A stretch of DNA of 63,527 nucleotides from Bacteroidales bacterium UBA1374. Lineage in GTDB: Bacteria > Bacteroidota > Bacteroidia > Bacteroidales > UBA932. Both the position numbers and the translations under genes were made by a program. Within the stretch, counting starts at the first letter, position 1. Every line of letters starts with the position of its first letter. The stretch is taken from positions 21,950 through 85,476 of the forward strand of contig DBRG01000018.1 in NCBI GenBank assembly GCA_002305545.1. Reading direction: 5' to 3'. The notes beneath the pieces are model-generated. The model worked only from the letters and a program-made list of their open reading frames with translations. It had not been told where the DNA came from and made no database searches. Positions 25,858-34,322 of the stretch are shown here, one piece after another.

Positions 25858-26595
25858 ATGTCACTGGAGCTTGTCCCCACAGAGGATGGTTCAAACACGC
25901 TCAGGGGTCCGTGGGGAGAAACGTATCATTCCATTTCAGGTGCTGTACAGGAATCTCAACACGTGTATATCAAGTCCGGCCTGCGTTACTTTGCACAACG
26001 GGATGCTGCGAAAGGTTGCCTATCCCAAACAATTCATATACTGGATGTTGGATTTGGAACAGGACTCAATGCCTTATTGACATACCGGGAATTGTTGACA
26101 GGCCTTTTTCCTGAATCCACCAGCATTTATTATGAAGCTGTTGAAAAATTTCCATTAACTGAAGATATTACCGAAAAGCTTATTTATACCGATTCTGGGC
26201 AGGAAATTGAATTCTTCCGGAACATCCACCGCGGATCGTGGGGAGTGCCATTCCAAGCAGCACAGGATTTTACGATGCTTAAACACGCCGGTGATTTAGA
26301 TGGCTATCATCCGGTACAGGGAATTCAGATCGTTTATTTTGATCCCTTCTCACCTGCAGTACAACCAGAGTTGTGGACAAGCGATATAATTGCGGGCATC
26401 ACACCCTTCCTGCAAAAAAACGCCGTTCTTACCACATACTGCTGCAAGGGAAGTTTCAAGCACGTATTACGAGAATCGGGCTTCGAAATTGAAAGATTAC
26501 AGGGAATTGGGAAAAAGCGCCATATCCTCAGGGCTGTTTACTGTCCGCATAACCTGCTTATGACCGGAGTTACAAGTTCTTCCATTATAAAATAG
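25858..26595 (+). CDS. MnmD-like tRNA wobble-uridine methyltransferase
   Basis: A 245-residue SAM methyltransferase of the MnmC N-domain (DUF752/MnmD) family, which methylates aminomethyl-uridine at tRNA position 34. Typical text is GETYHSISGAVQESQHVYIKS, the SAM motif ILDVGFGTGLNALLTY and YFDPFSPAVQPELWT, followed by LTTYCCKGSFKHVLRESGF. No FAD-dependent MnmC C-domain is attached. The start at 25858 avoids placing the rpmE terminator within the gene. Its 3' end overlaps the convergent SGNH hydrolase by 58 bp. Confidence 0.88.
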   Translation: MSLELVPTEDGSNTLRGPWGETYHSISGAVQESQHVYIKSGLRYFAQRDAAKGCLSQTIHILDVGFGTGLNALLTYRELLTGLFPESTSIYYEAVEKFPLTEDITEKLIYTDSGQEIEFFRNIHRGSWGVPFQAAQDFTMLKHAGDLDGYHPVQGIQIVYFDPFSPAVQPELWTSDIIAGITPFLQKNAVLTTYCCKGSFKHVLRESGFEIERLQGIGKKRHILRAVYCPHNLLMTGVTSSSIIK

Positions 26596-27188
26596 GCATC
26601 GGGGTAAGGATGGACCCCATCTGAAGAGAGTCCTTCTTTCATGGCTCCCTTCTCGTCGGACATAGGTGTCCAGAAATCCACAAATTCATAGTTATTCTCA
26701 AGGGCATATTGCCGGATCATTTCATTGAGCTGCTGTATGGCCTGGGAGGGGAGTACCTCCAGGTTGAATTCCTCTGACCGCCAGCGGTAAGTTCCCGCCG
26801 GAAGAACAGAACAGAGAATTACCCGGATATTGTGAAATCGTGCCAGATCGGCCATGGAGGCAATATTGTCCATTATCTGCCGGTGGGTGACGTATCCCTG
26901 ATTCTGGGCTATGTCATTGGTGCCGGCCAGGATAACCACCACACAGGGTTGCAGTTCCAAAACATCTTTTCTGAAACGGGTCAGCATTTGTGAAGTAACT
27001 TCTCCTCCTACTCCTTTTCCGACATAATTGTTTAGTTTGAAAAAATCCGGATGAAAATTACTCCAATTCTGGGTTATTGAATTGCCAAGAAAGACCGCAT
27101 CCGGTTTGACCGATTGTCCATTTTGCGCCTGTGCCCTGGAAATGAGAACACAGAAGATCAATAATGCAAGTACTAACAAACGTTTCAT
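26538..27188 (-). CDS. Secreted SGNH/GDSL-family hydrolase
   Basis: A 216-residue protein with a signal peptide (LLVLALLIFCVLISRAQA, cleaved near residue 20). The four SGNH blocks are GNSIT (Ser nucleophile), the Gly in NNYVGKGVGG, GTNDIA (Asn) and DGVHPYPDAY (Asp/His). Such enzymes deacetylate glycans or cleave esters in the periplasm; the substrate is unknown. The ATG overlaps the hydF stop (4 bp), which pairs it oddly with a cytosolic maturation enzyme. Confidence 0.9.
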   Translation of the reverse strand: MKRLLVLALLIFCVLISRAQAQNGQSVKPDAVFLGNSITQNWSNFHPDFFKLNNYVGKGVGGEVTSQMLTRFRKDVLELQPCVVVILAGTNDIAQNQGYVTHRQIMDNIASMADLARFHNIRVILCSVLPAGTYRWRSEEFNLEVLPSQAIQQLNEMIRQYALENNYEFVDFWTPMSDEKGAMKEGLSSDGVHPYPDAYFIMEELVTPVISRLCGQ

Positions 27189-28414
27189 ATGTTTGAGATA
27201 TTTGGTTCTTTCGATAAAAGGAAAGGACGGGTTGTCCTTTCGAAAATTCCCCGGGTATAGGCAATAGCCATTCCGTAATTGCTCACAGGGACACCTGATT
27301 TAATTGTTTCACGTATCCTGGCAAGAGCCTGTCTTTGTGTTATCATACAACCCCCGCATTGTATAACAAGCGCATAATGGTTTAGCGGATAGGCCGGAAC
27401 ATCCAGTCCTGAGATCATTTCGAACATAAGCTCCTTTCCGGTATAACGTTTTAATAATGCGGGCAGCTTTACCCTGCCTATATCATCACAGGTGCTGTGG
27501 TGACTGCAAGATTCCATTAGAAGTATGCAGTCCCCGTCTTTGAGCCTGTCAATTGTTTTTGTGCCTTCAAGGCATACCCCAAAGTCTCCTTTAGTGCGTG
27601 ACAGCAGTATGCTGAAACCGGTTAAAGGCTGGTTTTTCGGAAGGTGTTGTTCTACGCTGCCAAACAACTGGCTGTCTGTTATTACAAGTGCCGGCCTTTC
27701 CCTTTCTCCTGTCTTGACTTTATTAAACCATGATTTCAGTTGGTTTTCCTGCAAGACAACGGCAATAGCCCGGCGATCAAGAATCTCTCTTATCACCTGA
27801 ACCTGAGACAGTATCAGGCGCCCTTCAGGCGCTTCTGAATCTATAGGGCATACAAGTACTACCTGGTCGTCTTCCCTGATTAACCCTTCCAGCATAGGTT
27901 GTGTCCTGAAAGGAGAAGGTCCCAGATTCTTTGAAATCAGTGCAATGAGTAGTTCAGTATTATGGGGATCCTTGCAGCTGAAATCAATTATGTCTGCAGC
28001 ATATCCGCGGGTGATCTCCCCTTCGATTTCCGGGTCCAGCGGGACTTTGTCAGACATATTGTGCAATAATAAAAAAGGAACTTCCTGTAACCGGAAGTCC
28101 TCGATCAGATTTTTTTCGTATTCGCCCAGAAAGTTTCCTGTGAAGATAAGGATGGCCAGGTTGACCTGAGCGATAACCTGCCGGCTGCGCAATACCCTCT
28201 TTTCACCGAGTAGCCCCGCATCGTCCATACCGGCTGTATCTATCAGTACAATAGGACCCAGCGCGGGAATTTCAATGATCTTTCGTACGGGATCTGTAGT
28301 GGTGCCGGGAACATCCGACACAATGGCAACATCCTGACCGGACAACACATTGATCAGGGAACTTTTACCGGCGTTTCGACGGCCAAATATCCCAATCTGC
28401 GGGCGTGTTGCCAT
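27185..28414 (-). CDS. hydF: [FeFe]-hydrogenase maturation GTPase HydF
   Basis: A 409-residue protein. HydF is the scaffold on which the H-cluster's two-iron part is built before delivery to the hydrogenase. The N-terminal Era-like GTPase shows GRRNAGKSSLINVL, VPGTTTDP and DTAGMDD. The C-terminal domain has the cluster ligands ESCSHHSTCDDIG and QCGGCM, the HydF signature. ATG 28414 was chosen; a TTG four codons up overlaps the rubrerythrin stop. HydE, HydG and the hydrogenase itself are not in this window. Confidence 0.95.
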   Translation of the reverse strand: MATRPQIGIFGRRNAGKSSLINVLSGQDVAIVSDVPGTTTDPVRKIIEIPALGPIVLIDTAGMDDAGLLGEKRVLRSRQVIAQVNLAILIFTGNFLGEYEKNLIEDFRLQEVPFLLLHNMSDKVPLDPEIEGEITRGYAADIIDFSCKDPHNTELLIALISKNLGPSPFRTQPMLEGLIREDDQVVLVCPIDSEAPEGRLILSQVQVIREILDRRAIAVVLQENQLKSWFNKVKTGERERPALVITDSQLFGSVEQHLPKNQPLTGFSILLSRTKGDFGVCLEGTKTIDRLKDGDCILLMESCSHHSTCDDIGRVKLPALLKRYTGKELMFEMISGLDVPAYPLNHYALVIQCGGCMITQRQALARIRETIKSGVPVSNYGMAIAYTRGIFERTTRPFLLSKEPNISNI

Positions 28415-28422
28415 GGAGAATA

Positions 28423-28998
28423 TCAATAATTCTCTTTCTTCTGTTCAAAGAAAGCCTTGGCATGCAGGCAGGCAGGGCAAACTTCAGGGGCCTTTTTACC
28501 TTTTGTGATGTATCCGCAGTTGCGGCACTGCCATAGGATCTCCTCATCCCTATCAAAAAATTTACCACTCTCTACCCTCTCCAGCAATTTGCGGTAACGT
28601 GCCTCGTGTTCAGCCTCAACGGTAGCAATAGCAAGAAAAGCAGCGGCAATTTTTGGAAATCCTTCTTCTGCAGCAATTTTTGCAAATTCGGGATACAATA
28701 CGGCGTGTTCCTCATGTTCTCCTTCAGCTGCAGCCTGTAGGTTTTCGGCTGTCGTGCCAATCACTCCCGCAGGATACATGGACGTAATCTCGACCATCCC
28801 CCCTTCCAAAAATTTAAAAAAACGTTTGGCATGTTCTTTCTCCTGGTTGGCGGTTTCTTCAAACACAGCGGCAATTTGTTCATATCCTTCTTTTTTGGCT
28901 GCAGAAGCGAAAAAAGTATAACGATTCCGTGCCTGGGATTCTCCCGCAAAAGCTGCCAGAAGATTTTTTTCTGTTCTTGTTCCTTTTATAGAATTCAT
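28423..28998 (-). CDS. Rubrerythrin
   Basis: A 191-residue peroxide-scavenging diiron protein. Diiron ligands lie in FAGESQARNRY, EETANQEKEHAKRF and ATVEAEHEARY. The C-terminal rubredoxin-like domain has CRNCGY and CPACLH, giving four Cys for one iron. Typical of anaerobes, where it reduces hydrogen peroxide. It is 8 bp upstream of the hydF start on the same strand, a sensible partner for an oxygen-sensitive pathway. Confidence 0.96.
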   Translation of the reverse strand: MNSIKGTRTEKNLLAAFAGESQARNRYTFFASAAKKEGYEQIAAVFEETANQEKEHAKRFFKFLEGGMVEITSMYPAGVIGTTAENLQAAAEGEHEEHAVLYPEFAKIAAEEGFPKIAAAFLAIATVEAEHEARYRKLLERVESGKFFDRDEEILWQCRNCGYITKGKKAPEVCPACLHAKAFFEQKKENY

Positions 28999-29032
28999 GA
29001 TTATGGGATTATAGTGGGACTTTGTTATTGAG

Positions 29033-29104
29033 TAGCCCCACCAGGACTCGAACCTGGATTTGAAGTTTAGGAAACTTCCGTTCTATCCCTTGAACTATAG
29101 GGCC
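29033..29104 (-). tRNA. tRNA-Arg (anticodon CCT)
   Basis: The minus strand folds into a cloverleaf: acceptor GGCCCTA with TGGGGCT, D-arm region TAGTTCAAGGGATAGAAC, anticodon stem GAAGT/ACTTC with loop TTCCTAA (anticodon CCT), and T-arm CCAGG-TTCGAGT-CCTGG. Discriminator A; CCA is not encoded. The first acceptor pair is G-U. It lies 17 bp downstream of rpmF. Confidence 0.93.
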
Positions 29105-29121
29105 AAACCTTTCAGCTGTGA

Positions 29122-29304
29122 TCAGACAACCGTCTTTTGAATGATCTGACGTCCGCGGTAATACCCACATTCAGGACATACCCTGTGGTACATGACGGCG
29201 GCTCCGCAGTTTGAACAGGCTGCCAGGGTGGGAGTTTCCAATTTATCGTGCGTTCTGCGTTTGTCTCTTCTCTGTTTTGAAGTCTTGTGTTTTGGATGTG
29301 CCAT
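29122..29304 (-). CDS. rpmF: 50S ribosomal protein L32
   Basis: A 60-residue ribosomal protein, MAHPKHKTSKQRRDKRRTHD with zinc-ribbon cysteines CSNCG and CPECG. It follows the DUF177 gene by 22 bp, the conserved pairing of YceD and L32. The fatty-acid gene often found next in this family of operons is absent; a tRNA follows instead. Confidence 0.97.
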   Translation of the reverse strand: MAHPKHKTSKQRRDKRRTHDKLETPTLAACSNCGAAVMYHRVCPECGYYRGRQIIQKTVV

Positions 29305-29326
29305 ATCTCGTTAACTTAAAAAATTA

Positions 29327-29818
29327 TTATTTCATAAAATCCGCCAACCTGGTACATGATCCGTCATCCTGATGTTTATCCTGAACGGATCCCTGTTTCC
29401 AGATGCGGAGCATTTCCTGGTCACAGTCTTTTTCTGACTCATGGAAACGCCTTATCGGAATGGCAAGACATATGTTATCATATACGTATTGCGTGAAATC
29501 CATCTGACCGGAAAAATCATTCCGACATTCAAGGGTTTCCTCTTCGTCCAATTTACTTTCAAAAGAAACAGGGACAGCCAGCTTGTCCAGGCACCTGTCG
29601 CACATGACAACTACAGTTCCCGATATTTTTACAGTTATGGCGGGTTCTTGCTCCTCTATCCTGCAAATCTGTATTTCCGTATTCAGCTCTGCATCCAGTA
29701 TTTCTTCGTTTTGGAATGATGAAAAAAAACTTTTGTCCAACCGGAAAGCATAATCATATGTCCCTTTTGAAAATGTCTTTACTGCTACCTTCAGTCTTGT
29801 GTTTTCCATCTGTTCCAT
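29327..29818 (-). CDS. DUF177 (YceD) family protein
   Basis: A 163-residue protein with the DUF177 core ISGTVVVMCDRCLDKLAVPV and DFTQYVYDNICLAIPIRRFH. YceD is linked to 23S rRNA accumulation and is almost always upstream of rpmF, as here. The second ATG, three codons in, is an equally good start. Only one of the usual downstream Cys positions is conserved. Confidence 0.88.
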   Translation of the reverse strand: MEQMENTRLKVAVKTFSKGTYDYAFRLDKSFFSSFQNEEILDAELNTEIQICRIEEQEPAITVKISGTVVVMCDRCLDKLAVPVSFESKLDEEETLECRNDFSGQMDFTQYVYDNICLAIPIRRFHESEKDCDQEMLRIWKQGSVQDKHQDDGSCTRLADFMK

Positions 29819-29877
29819 ATGGCCGGAAATGAGCCGACAAAGATAAACAAATATTTTAGATAATCGTTGTTTTGTTA

Positions 29878-29885
29878 TACTTTTG
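29878..29885 (+). promoter_or_regulatory. -7 element of the guaA promoter
   Basis: TACTTTTG matches TAnnTTTG and is 25 bp before the guaA ATG at 29911. The longer guaA frame (from 29872) would contain this box, so the downstream start is preferred. Confidence 0.5.
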
Positions 29886-29910
29886 CACCTCTACATCAAC
29901 AGGTCTTCAT

Positions 29911-31440
29911 ATGAATGAAAAAATCCTAATTCTTGATTTTGGCTCACAACTTACGCAATTGATCGGAAGACGGCTGCGGGAACTTAAAGTGTATTGCGAA
30001 ATTTACCCTTACCATCATTTTCCCGAGCCTGACGCCTCAGTCAAAGGTGTGATCCTGTCGGGAAGCCCCTGTTCGGTCAAAGACAAGGATGCTCCTTCTA
30101 TTGACCTTTCAGGGATCAAGGGAAACATTCCGCTGCTGGGGATCTGCTTTGGGGCACAATACCTTGCAACACGGTACGGAGGCGATGTGCATTCTTCCCT
30201 TTCCCGGGAATACGGAAGGGCTATGCTGAATATACTGGAACCGGCTTCCCCGTTGTTCCGTAATGTTTCCTCCCCCACAACCGTATGGATGTCGCACCAG
30301 GACAGCATTGACACGCTGCCGCACGGAACCGTGAACCTGGCCTCCACAAACGATGTGCAATATGCTGCTTTCCGTTTTGAAGGGGAAGATACGTATGCCG
30401 TCCAATTTCACCCGGAAGTCTATCATACGATCCATGGATCACGCATTCTGGAAAACTTCGCATTAGGTATCTGCCAATGCAAAGGAGACTGGACCCCTTC
30501 CGGCTTTATAGAGGAAACCATAGCCGGAATGCGCGAAAAGATCGGTGACGAACATGTGATCATGGCTATATCAGGGGGTGTGGACAGCACCGTAGCAGCC
30601 ACATTGCTGCACAAAGCCGTAGGAAAACAATTGCATTGCCTGTTTGTTGACACCGGACTGTTGCGGCTGAACGAGTACGTTTCGGTTATGAGATCATACC
30701 GGGATATGGGCTTGAATATAACCGGAGTAGATGCATCCGCTGATTTTCTCGGGGCCCTTAAGGGAATAACAGACCCGGAATCCAAACGCAAGGCTATCGG
30801 ACGTACTTTCATTGAAGTATTTGTCAGGGAAGCTGCTAAGATCAACAACGCTTCCTGGCTGGCCCAGGGAACTATATATCCCGATGTAATTGAATCGGCA
30901 TCTGTTCATGGGCATTCATCTGTAATCAAATCACACCATAATGTGGGAGGACTGCCCGAACATGTTCCCCTGAAGATCGTAGAACCCCTGCGTCTGCTTT
31001 TCAAAGATGAAGTCCGCCGCATAGGTCTGGCACTGGGTATAGGAGAAAACCTGATCAAACGACACCCCTTCCCCGGGCCGGGTCTGGCCATCAGGCTTCT
31101 GGGAGAGATTACCCCTGAGAAACTGCAGATTCTCCGGCAAGCCGATGATATTTTCATCCAGGCTCTGAGGAAAGAGAATTTATATGACTCTGTATGGCAG
31201 GCCGGAGCTATTCTTTTACCGGTCAGGAGTGTGGGAGTGATGGGTGACGAACGCACGTATGAATATACCATTGCCTTACGGGCAGTTGAATCAACAGATG
31301 GCATGACGGCAGACTGGATACACCTGCCTTATGAGTTTCTGATGAAAGTTTCCAACGATATCATCAATAAGGTTAAAGGTATCAACCGCGTAGTCTATGA
31401 TATATCTTCCAAGCCCCCTGCAACTATTGAATGGGAGTGA
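29911..31440 (+). CDS. guaA: GMP synthase (glutamine-hydrolysing) GuaA
   Basis: A 509-residue enzyme converting XMP to GMP. The N-terminal class I glutaminase domain has LLGICFGAQYLA (catalytic Cys) and VQFHPEVYHT (His). The ATP-pyrophosphatase domain has the P-loop AISGGVDSTVAA. The dimerisation end includes HPFPGPGLAIRLLGE and finishes KPPATIEWE, the standard GuaA terminus. The 3' end overlaps the convergent glycosylase gene by 46 bp. Confidence 0.97.
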   Translation: MNEKILILDFGSQLTQLIGRRLRELKVYCEIYPYHHFPEPDASVKGVILSGSPCSVKDKDAPSIDLSGIKGNIPLLGICFGAQYLATRYGGDVHSSLSREYGRAMLNILEPASPLFRNVSSPTTVWMSHQDSIDTLPHGTVNLASTNDVQYAAFRFEGEDTYAVQFHPEVYHTIHGSRILENFALGICQCKGDWTPSGFIEETIAGMREKIGDEHVIMAISGGVDSTVAATLLHKAVGKQLHCLFVDTGLLRLNEYVSVMRSYRDMGLNITGVDASADFLGALKGITDPESKRKAIGRTFIEVFVREAAKINNASWLAQGTIYPDVIESASVHGHSSVIKSHHNVGGLPEHVPLKIVEPLRLLFKDEVRRIGLALGIGENLIKRHPFPGPGLAIRLLGEITPEKLQILRQADDIFIQALRKENLYDSVWQAGAILLPVRSVGVMGDERTYEYTIALRAVESTDGMTADWIHLPYEFLMKVSNDIINKVKGINRVVYDISSKPPATIEWE

Positions 31441-32027
31441 TTGAGGGAGCTTTCGAATAATTTCCTGTAATACGACACCTTTTCCACCAGCGGCATCGGA
31501 TAAGCCCTGGACGTGGAGGGCATCCTGAACAACCTAATCAACCGTTCTCCATATCTGAAAGTTACAGAAGCTCCCAGGGCAGGGAGTTTCAATTCCTGTG
31601 CAAAACCGTTTCCCGCCAGCACTTCCAGCACCGTCTTGGCCGCCTTTTGTCCTGTGACAGCTACATGATCGCACACAGGGAGTCTGTCCAGAACCCAGGC
31701 CAGGTCAATGGGTCTCCTGACTTCCAGGTATTGATCAGAAGCATTCCCCGTCGTGCGGGCAATCTTTACTGCTGCATCATACAAAGCCAGACCCTTTTCT
31801 CTGCAGAAAGATTCGATCAGTTCCCTGTTGAAGGCATTCCCTTCAATAAAATAACCGGACTGGTTGAAGAAAACCAGACCCATGATGCGCCACATATCAT
31901 TCCGGAAATTGGGATAATAAAAATTCATTGACCACCGGTTTTTCGGTGGAGGAAAACTGCCCAGCAGAAGGAGGCGCGCCCCTTGCGGGAGGAATGGCTC
32001 TAAGGGATGGTTTTCGGATTCAGGCAC
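31395..32027 (-). CDS. Uracil-DNA glycosylase-family (Mug-like) protein
   Basis: A 210-residue protein of the uracil-DNA glycosylase superfamily. The active-site region is RLLLLGSFPPPKNRWSMNFYYPNFRNDMWRIMG; the segment HVAVTGQKAAKTV is central; the minor-groove motif is RLFRMPSTSRAYPM. It probably removes uracil or related bases, but the text is well diverged from Mug and from UDG families 1-5. The start is inferred as GTG 32027, overlapping the stop of the 61-aa gene (GTGCCTGA). A longer frame runs upstream inside that gene. Confidence 0.75.
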   Translation of the reverse strand: MPESENHPLEPFLPQGARLLLLGSFPPPKNRWSMNFYYPNFRNDMWRIMGLVFFNQSGYFIEGNAFNRELIESFCREKGLALYDAAVKIARTTGNASDQYLEVRRPIDLAWVLDRLPVCDHVAVTGQKAAKTVLEVLAGNGFAQELKLPALGASVTFRYGERLIRLFRMPSTSRAYPMPLVEKVSYYRKLFESSLNHSHSIVAGGLEDIS

Positions 32028-32205
32028 CAATATATTTGAACAATTCAAAAACCATGACGGCAGGCCAGACAATAGCTTTAAGAACACCCAGGACACCTTC
32101 CCAGAAACCGCTTGCCTGCACGATAAAATAAATTACAGCACCGATAAAACCGATGCCATAAACTGCCCCAGATGCAGGGGCGCTTTTTGATGTTTCACAT
32201 TTCAT
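32020..32205 (-). CDS. Small membrane protein, 61 aa
   Basis: MKCETSKSAPASGAVYGIGF leads into two hydrophobic stretches, about residues 15-32 (VYGIGFIGAVIYFIVQAS) and 39-59, separated by GFWEGVLG. It probably forms a hairpin in the inner membrane. I recognise this layout from small uncharacterised Bacteroidota proteins but no function. It is translationally coupled to the glycosylase gene through an 8-bp overlap. Confidence 0.7.
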   Translation of the reverse strand: MKCETSKSAPASGAVYGIGFIGAVIYFIVQASGFWEGVLGVLKAIVWPAVMVFELFKYIGA

Positions 32206-32335
32206 AAAAAATCTTTTTTAAAAAAAATTTAATAATAGAACAACGAATTCATAAAAGTGTTAATATCGCACATTATTTTACAAACCAAAATTATGAAAAT
32301 TTATGGTATTCCCGTTGAGCCCGGGAGCTAAAGAA

Positions 32336-33364
32336 ATGAAAATTGGTCTCACATATGACCTGCAGTCCGAATACCTGTCTTTGGGGTATTCAGAAGAAGA
32401 CACTGCAGAGCTTGACAAAACAGAGACGATTGAGGGCATCGAAACAGCCCTTCATTCATTAGGTTATGAAACCGAACGCATCGGAAATGCAAGATCGCTG
32501 ATGATGCGTCTATTCAACGGAAACAGATGGGATCTTGTTTTTAACATCTGCGAAGGCATCTTCGGAGACGGAAGGGAATCCCTTGTCCCGGCCATCCTGG
32601 ATGACTGGCAGATACCCTACGTGTTTTCCGGCGCTGCAACTATGGCCCTGACATTGAACAAGGCATTATGCAAAAGAGTCGTGAGAGATGCGGGAATACC
32701 TACTCCCGATTTTTGCCTGGTTCGCAGTATTAGTGATCTGGAAAAACCAAAACCCGACTTTCCCCTGTTTCTAAAACCTGTAATGGAGGGTTCAGGCAAG
32801 GGGATAGGTGATCATTCCCTGGTATGGACAGAAGAAGAATACCAGGCGGTATGCTGCCACCTTCTAAAGCGTTACGACCAGCCTGTACTGGTTGAAACAT
32901 ACCTCCCGGGCAGGGAATTTACTGTGGGTATATGCGGCAACGGGGAAGACACGCGTGTAATTGGTGTGATGGAAGTGGTCTTCAAGAAGGACGTATTGGA
33001 GATTTATTCATACCAGAACAAACAGAATTACAGGGATACGATTGAATACATAAACCAGCAAGGGGAACTTGCCGAAAAATGCGCCCGTCTTGCCCTGCAG
33101 GTATGGGAAGCTACCGGTTCGCGTGACAGTGGCCGCGTAGACATGAAACTGAATGCAATGGGCGAACCTGAATTTATGGAAATCAACCCCCTGGCCGGTC
33201 TGAACTACAAAGATTCAGACCTTCCGATCATAGCAAGAATGAACGGAATGAATTTCACACAATTGATCGGAGCCATAATGCAGGCTGCCCTTAAACGTAC
33301 TTACGGAATTGAAGCACAGCCTGTTATGATGCAAAATGAGCAATACAGTTATTATCCTGCATAA
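32336..33364 (+). CDS. ATP-grasp ligase, D-Ala-D-Ala ligase-like (first of tandem pair)
   Basis: A 342-residue ATP-grasp enzyme. The N-terminal domain contains FNICEGIFGDGRES (the NxxEG site of Ddl). The central domain has FPLFLKPVMEGSGKGIG (ATP lysine and glycine loop) and VETYLPGREFTVG. The C-terminal domain has GRVDMKLN and FMEINPLAGLN (Mg2+ ligands). It is related to Ddl but not a typical one, and is more likely a peptide or amino-acid ligase of unknown substrate. Start at ATG 32336, matching MKIGLTYDL; an upstream frame adds 11 unlikely residues. It overlaps the next ligase by 29 bp. Confidence 0.87.
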   Translation: MKIGLTYDLQSEYLSLGYSEEDTAELDKTETIEGIETALHSLGYETERIGNARSLMMRLFNGNRWDLVFNICEGIFGDGRESLVPAILDDWQIPYVFSGAATMALTLNKALCKRVVRDAGIPTPDFCLVRSISDLEKPKPDFPLFLKPVMEGSGKGIGDHSLVWTEEEYQAVCCHLLKRYDQPVLVETYLPGREFTVGICGNGEDTRVIGVMEVVFKKDVLEIYSYQNKQNYRDTIEYINQQGELAEKCARLALQVWEATGSRDSGRVDMKLNAMGEPEFMEINPLAGLNYKDSDLPIIARMNGMNFTQLIGAIMQAALKRTYGIEAQPVMMQNEQYSYYPA

Positions 33365-34304
33365 CCGGCTTTCCGAACACCCAACTCCTGATGAACAGGA
33401 TGTCATGGACCAGGCGTCACTGGTCAGAAAGGCACTTGAAACCCTGGGTTACAAGTGCCTGGTTCGTGATGTGGGTACGGACCTTTACCGGGACCTTATT
33501 CCGCTTAAAGCAAACAAGCCTGCGTTTGTGTTCAACCTGGTGGAATCGGTCCTCGGGTATACCGGTTTGTTACACATAGTTCCCTCCATCCTACATGCCT
33601 GGAGCATACCTTATTCAGGAGTGGGAGAAGAAGGATTGTACCTGACCACCAGGAAAACACTGGCAAAACAGATCATGCGTGACCACGGGATCAAAACACC
33701 TGCTTGGTTTTCCACTTCCGAAGCGGGACTTCTTGACAAGCACAAAAAATACATTGTCAAGCCCATCGCCGAAGAAGGTTCTGCGGGACTTGACGAACAA
33801 CACGTTTTTGATGCTTCCCTTCCCGAGACCGCCAGCTGGCTCGGCAATTTTGATCCGCGGGAATACTTCGCCGAAGAATACATAGAGGGACGAGAGTTCA
33901 ACCTGAGCATTACAGGAAAGCCCGGAGCGTACACCATCTATCCCATACCTGAGATGATATTCAAGGATTATCCACCGGAAAAGGCCAGAATCCTGGGGTA
34001 CCGCTCCAAATGGGAGGAAGATTCCTTTGAATACAGGCATACAGCACGTCAGTTCGGCACCCTGGAGGACAATCCCGGGCTAGCTGCCGGGTTACGGGAT
34101 ACGGCTATCGCCTGCGGAGAGGTATTTGGCCTTTCCGGGTATTTCCGGGTAGATATTAGGGTAGGAAGTGACGGTCTTCCCACTGTGCTGGAGGTCAATG
34201 GAAATCCATGTATTGCACCCGACAGCGGATTTATAGCAGCAGGATTGCATGCCGGTTATTCACTGACAGAAATCGTAAAACAGATAATAGATTGCCTTAA
34301 TTAG
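33336..34304 (+). CDS. ATP-grasp ligase, D-Ala-D-Ala ligase-like (second of tandem pair)
   Basis: A 322-residue second ATP-grasp enzyme, clearly related to its neighbour but diverged. It shows FVFNLVESVLGYTG in place of FNICEGIFGDG, KYIVKPIAEEGSAGL as the ATP loop, EEYIEGREFNLSI, YFRVDIRV and VLEVNGNPCIAP (metal ligands). Both the Asp/Glu and Asn metal ligands are kept, so it should be active. The two enzymes may form a heterodimer or act in sequence. The 29-bp overlap with the first gene and 18-bp gap to the acetyltransferase show one operon. Confidence 0.87.
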   Translation: MSNTVIILHNRLSEHPTPDEQDVMDQASLVRKALETLGYKCLVRDVGTDLYRDLIPLKANKPAFVFNLVESVLGYTGLLHIVPSILHAWSIPYSGVGEEGLYLTTRKTLAKQIMRDHGIKTPAWFSTSEAGLLDKHKKYIVKPIAEEGSAGLDEQHVFDASLPETASWLGNFDPREYFAEEYIEGREFNLSITGKPGAYTIYPIPEMIFKDYPPEKARILGYRSKWEEDSFEYRHTARQFGTLEDNPGLAAGLRDTAIACGEVFGLSGYFRVDIRVGSDGLPTVLEVNGNPCIAPDSGFIAAGLHAGYSLTEIVKQIIDCLN

Positions 34305-34322
34305 CATTTTGATCGAATAGCT

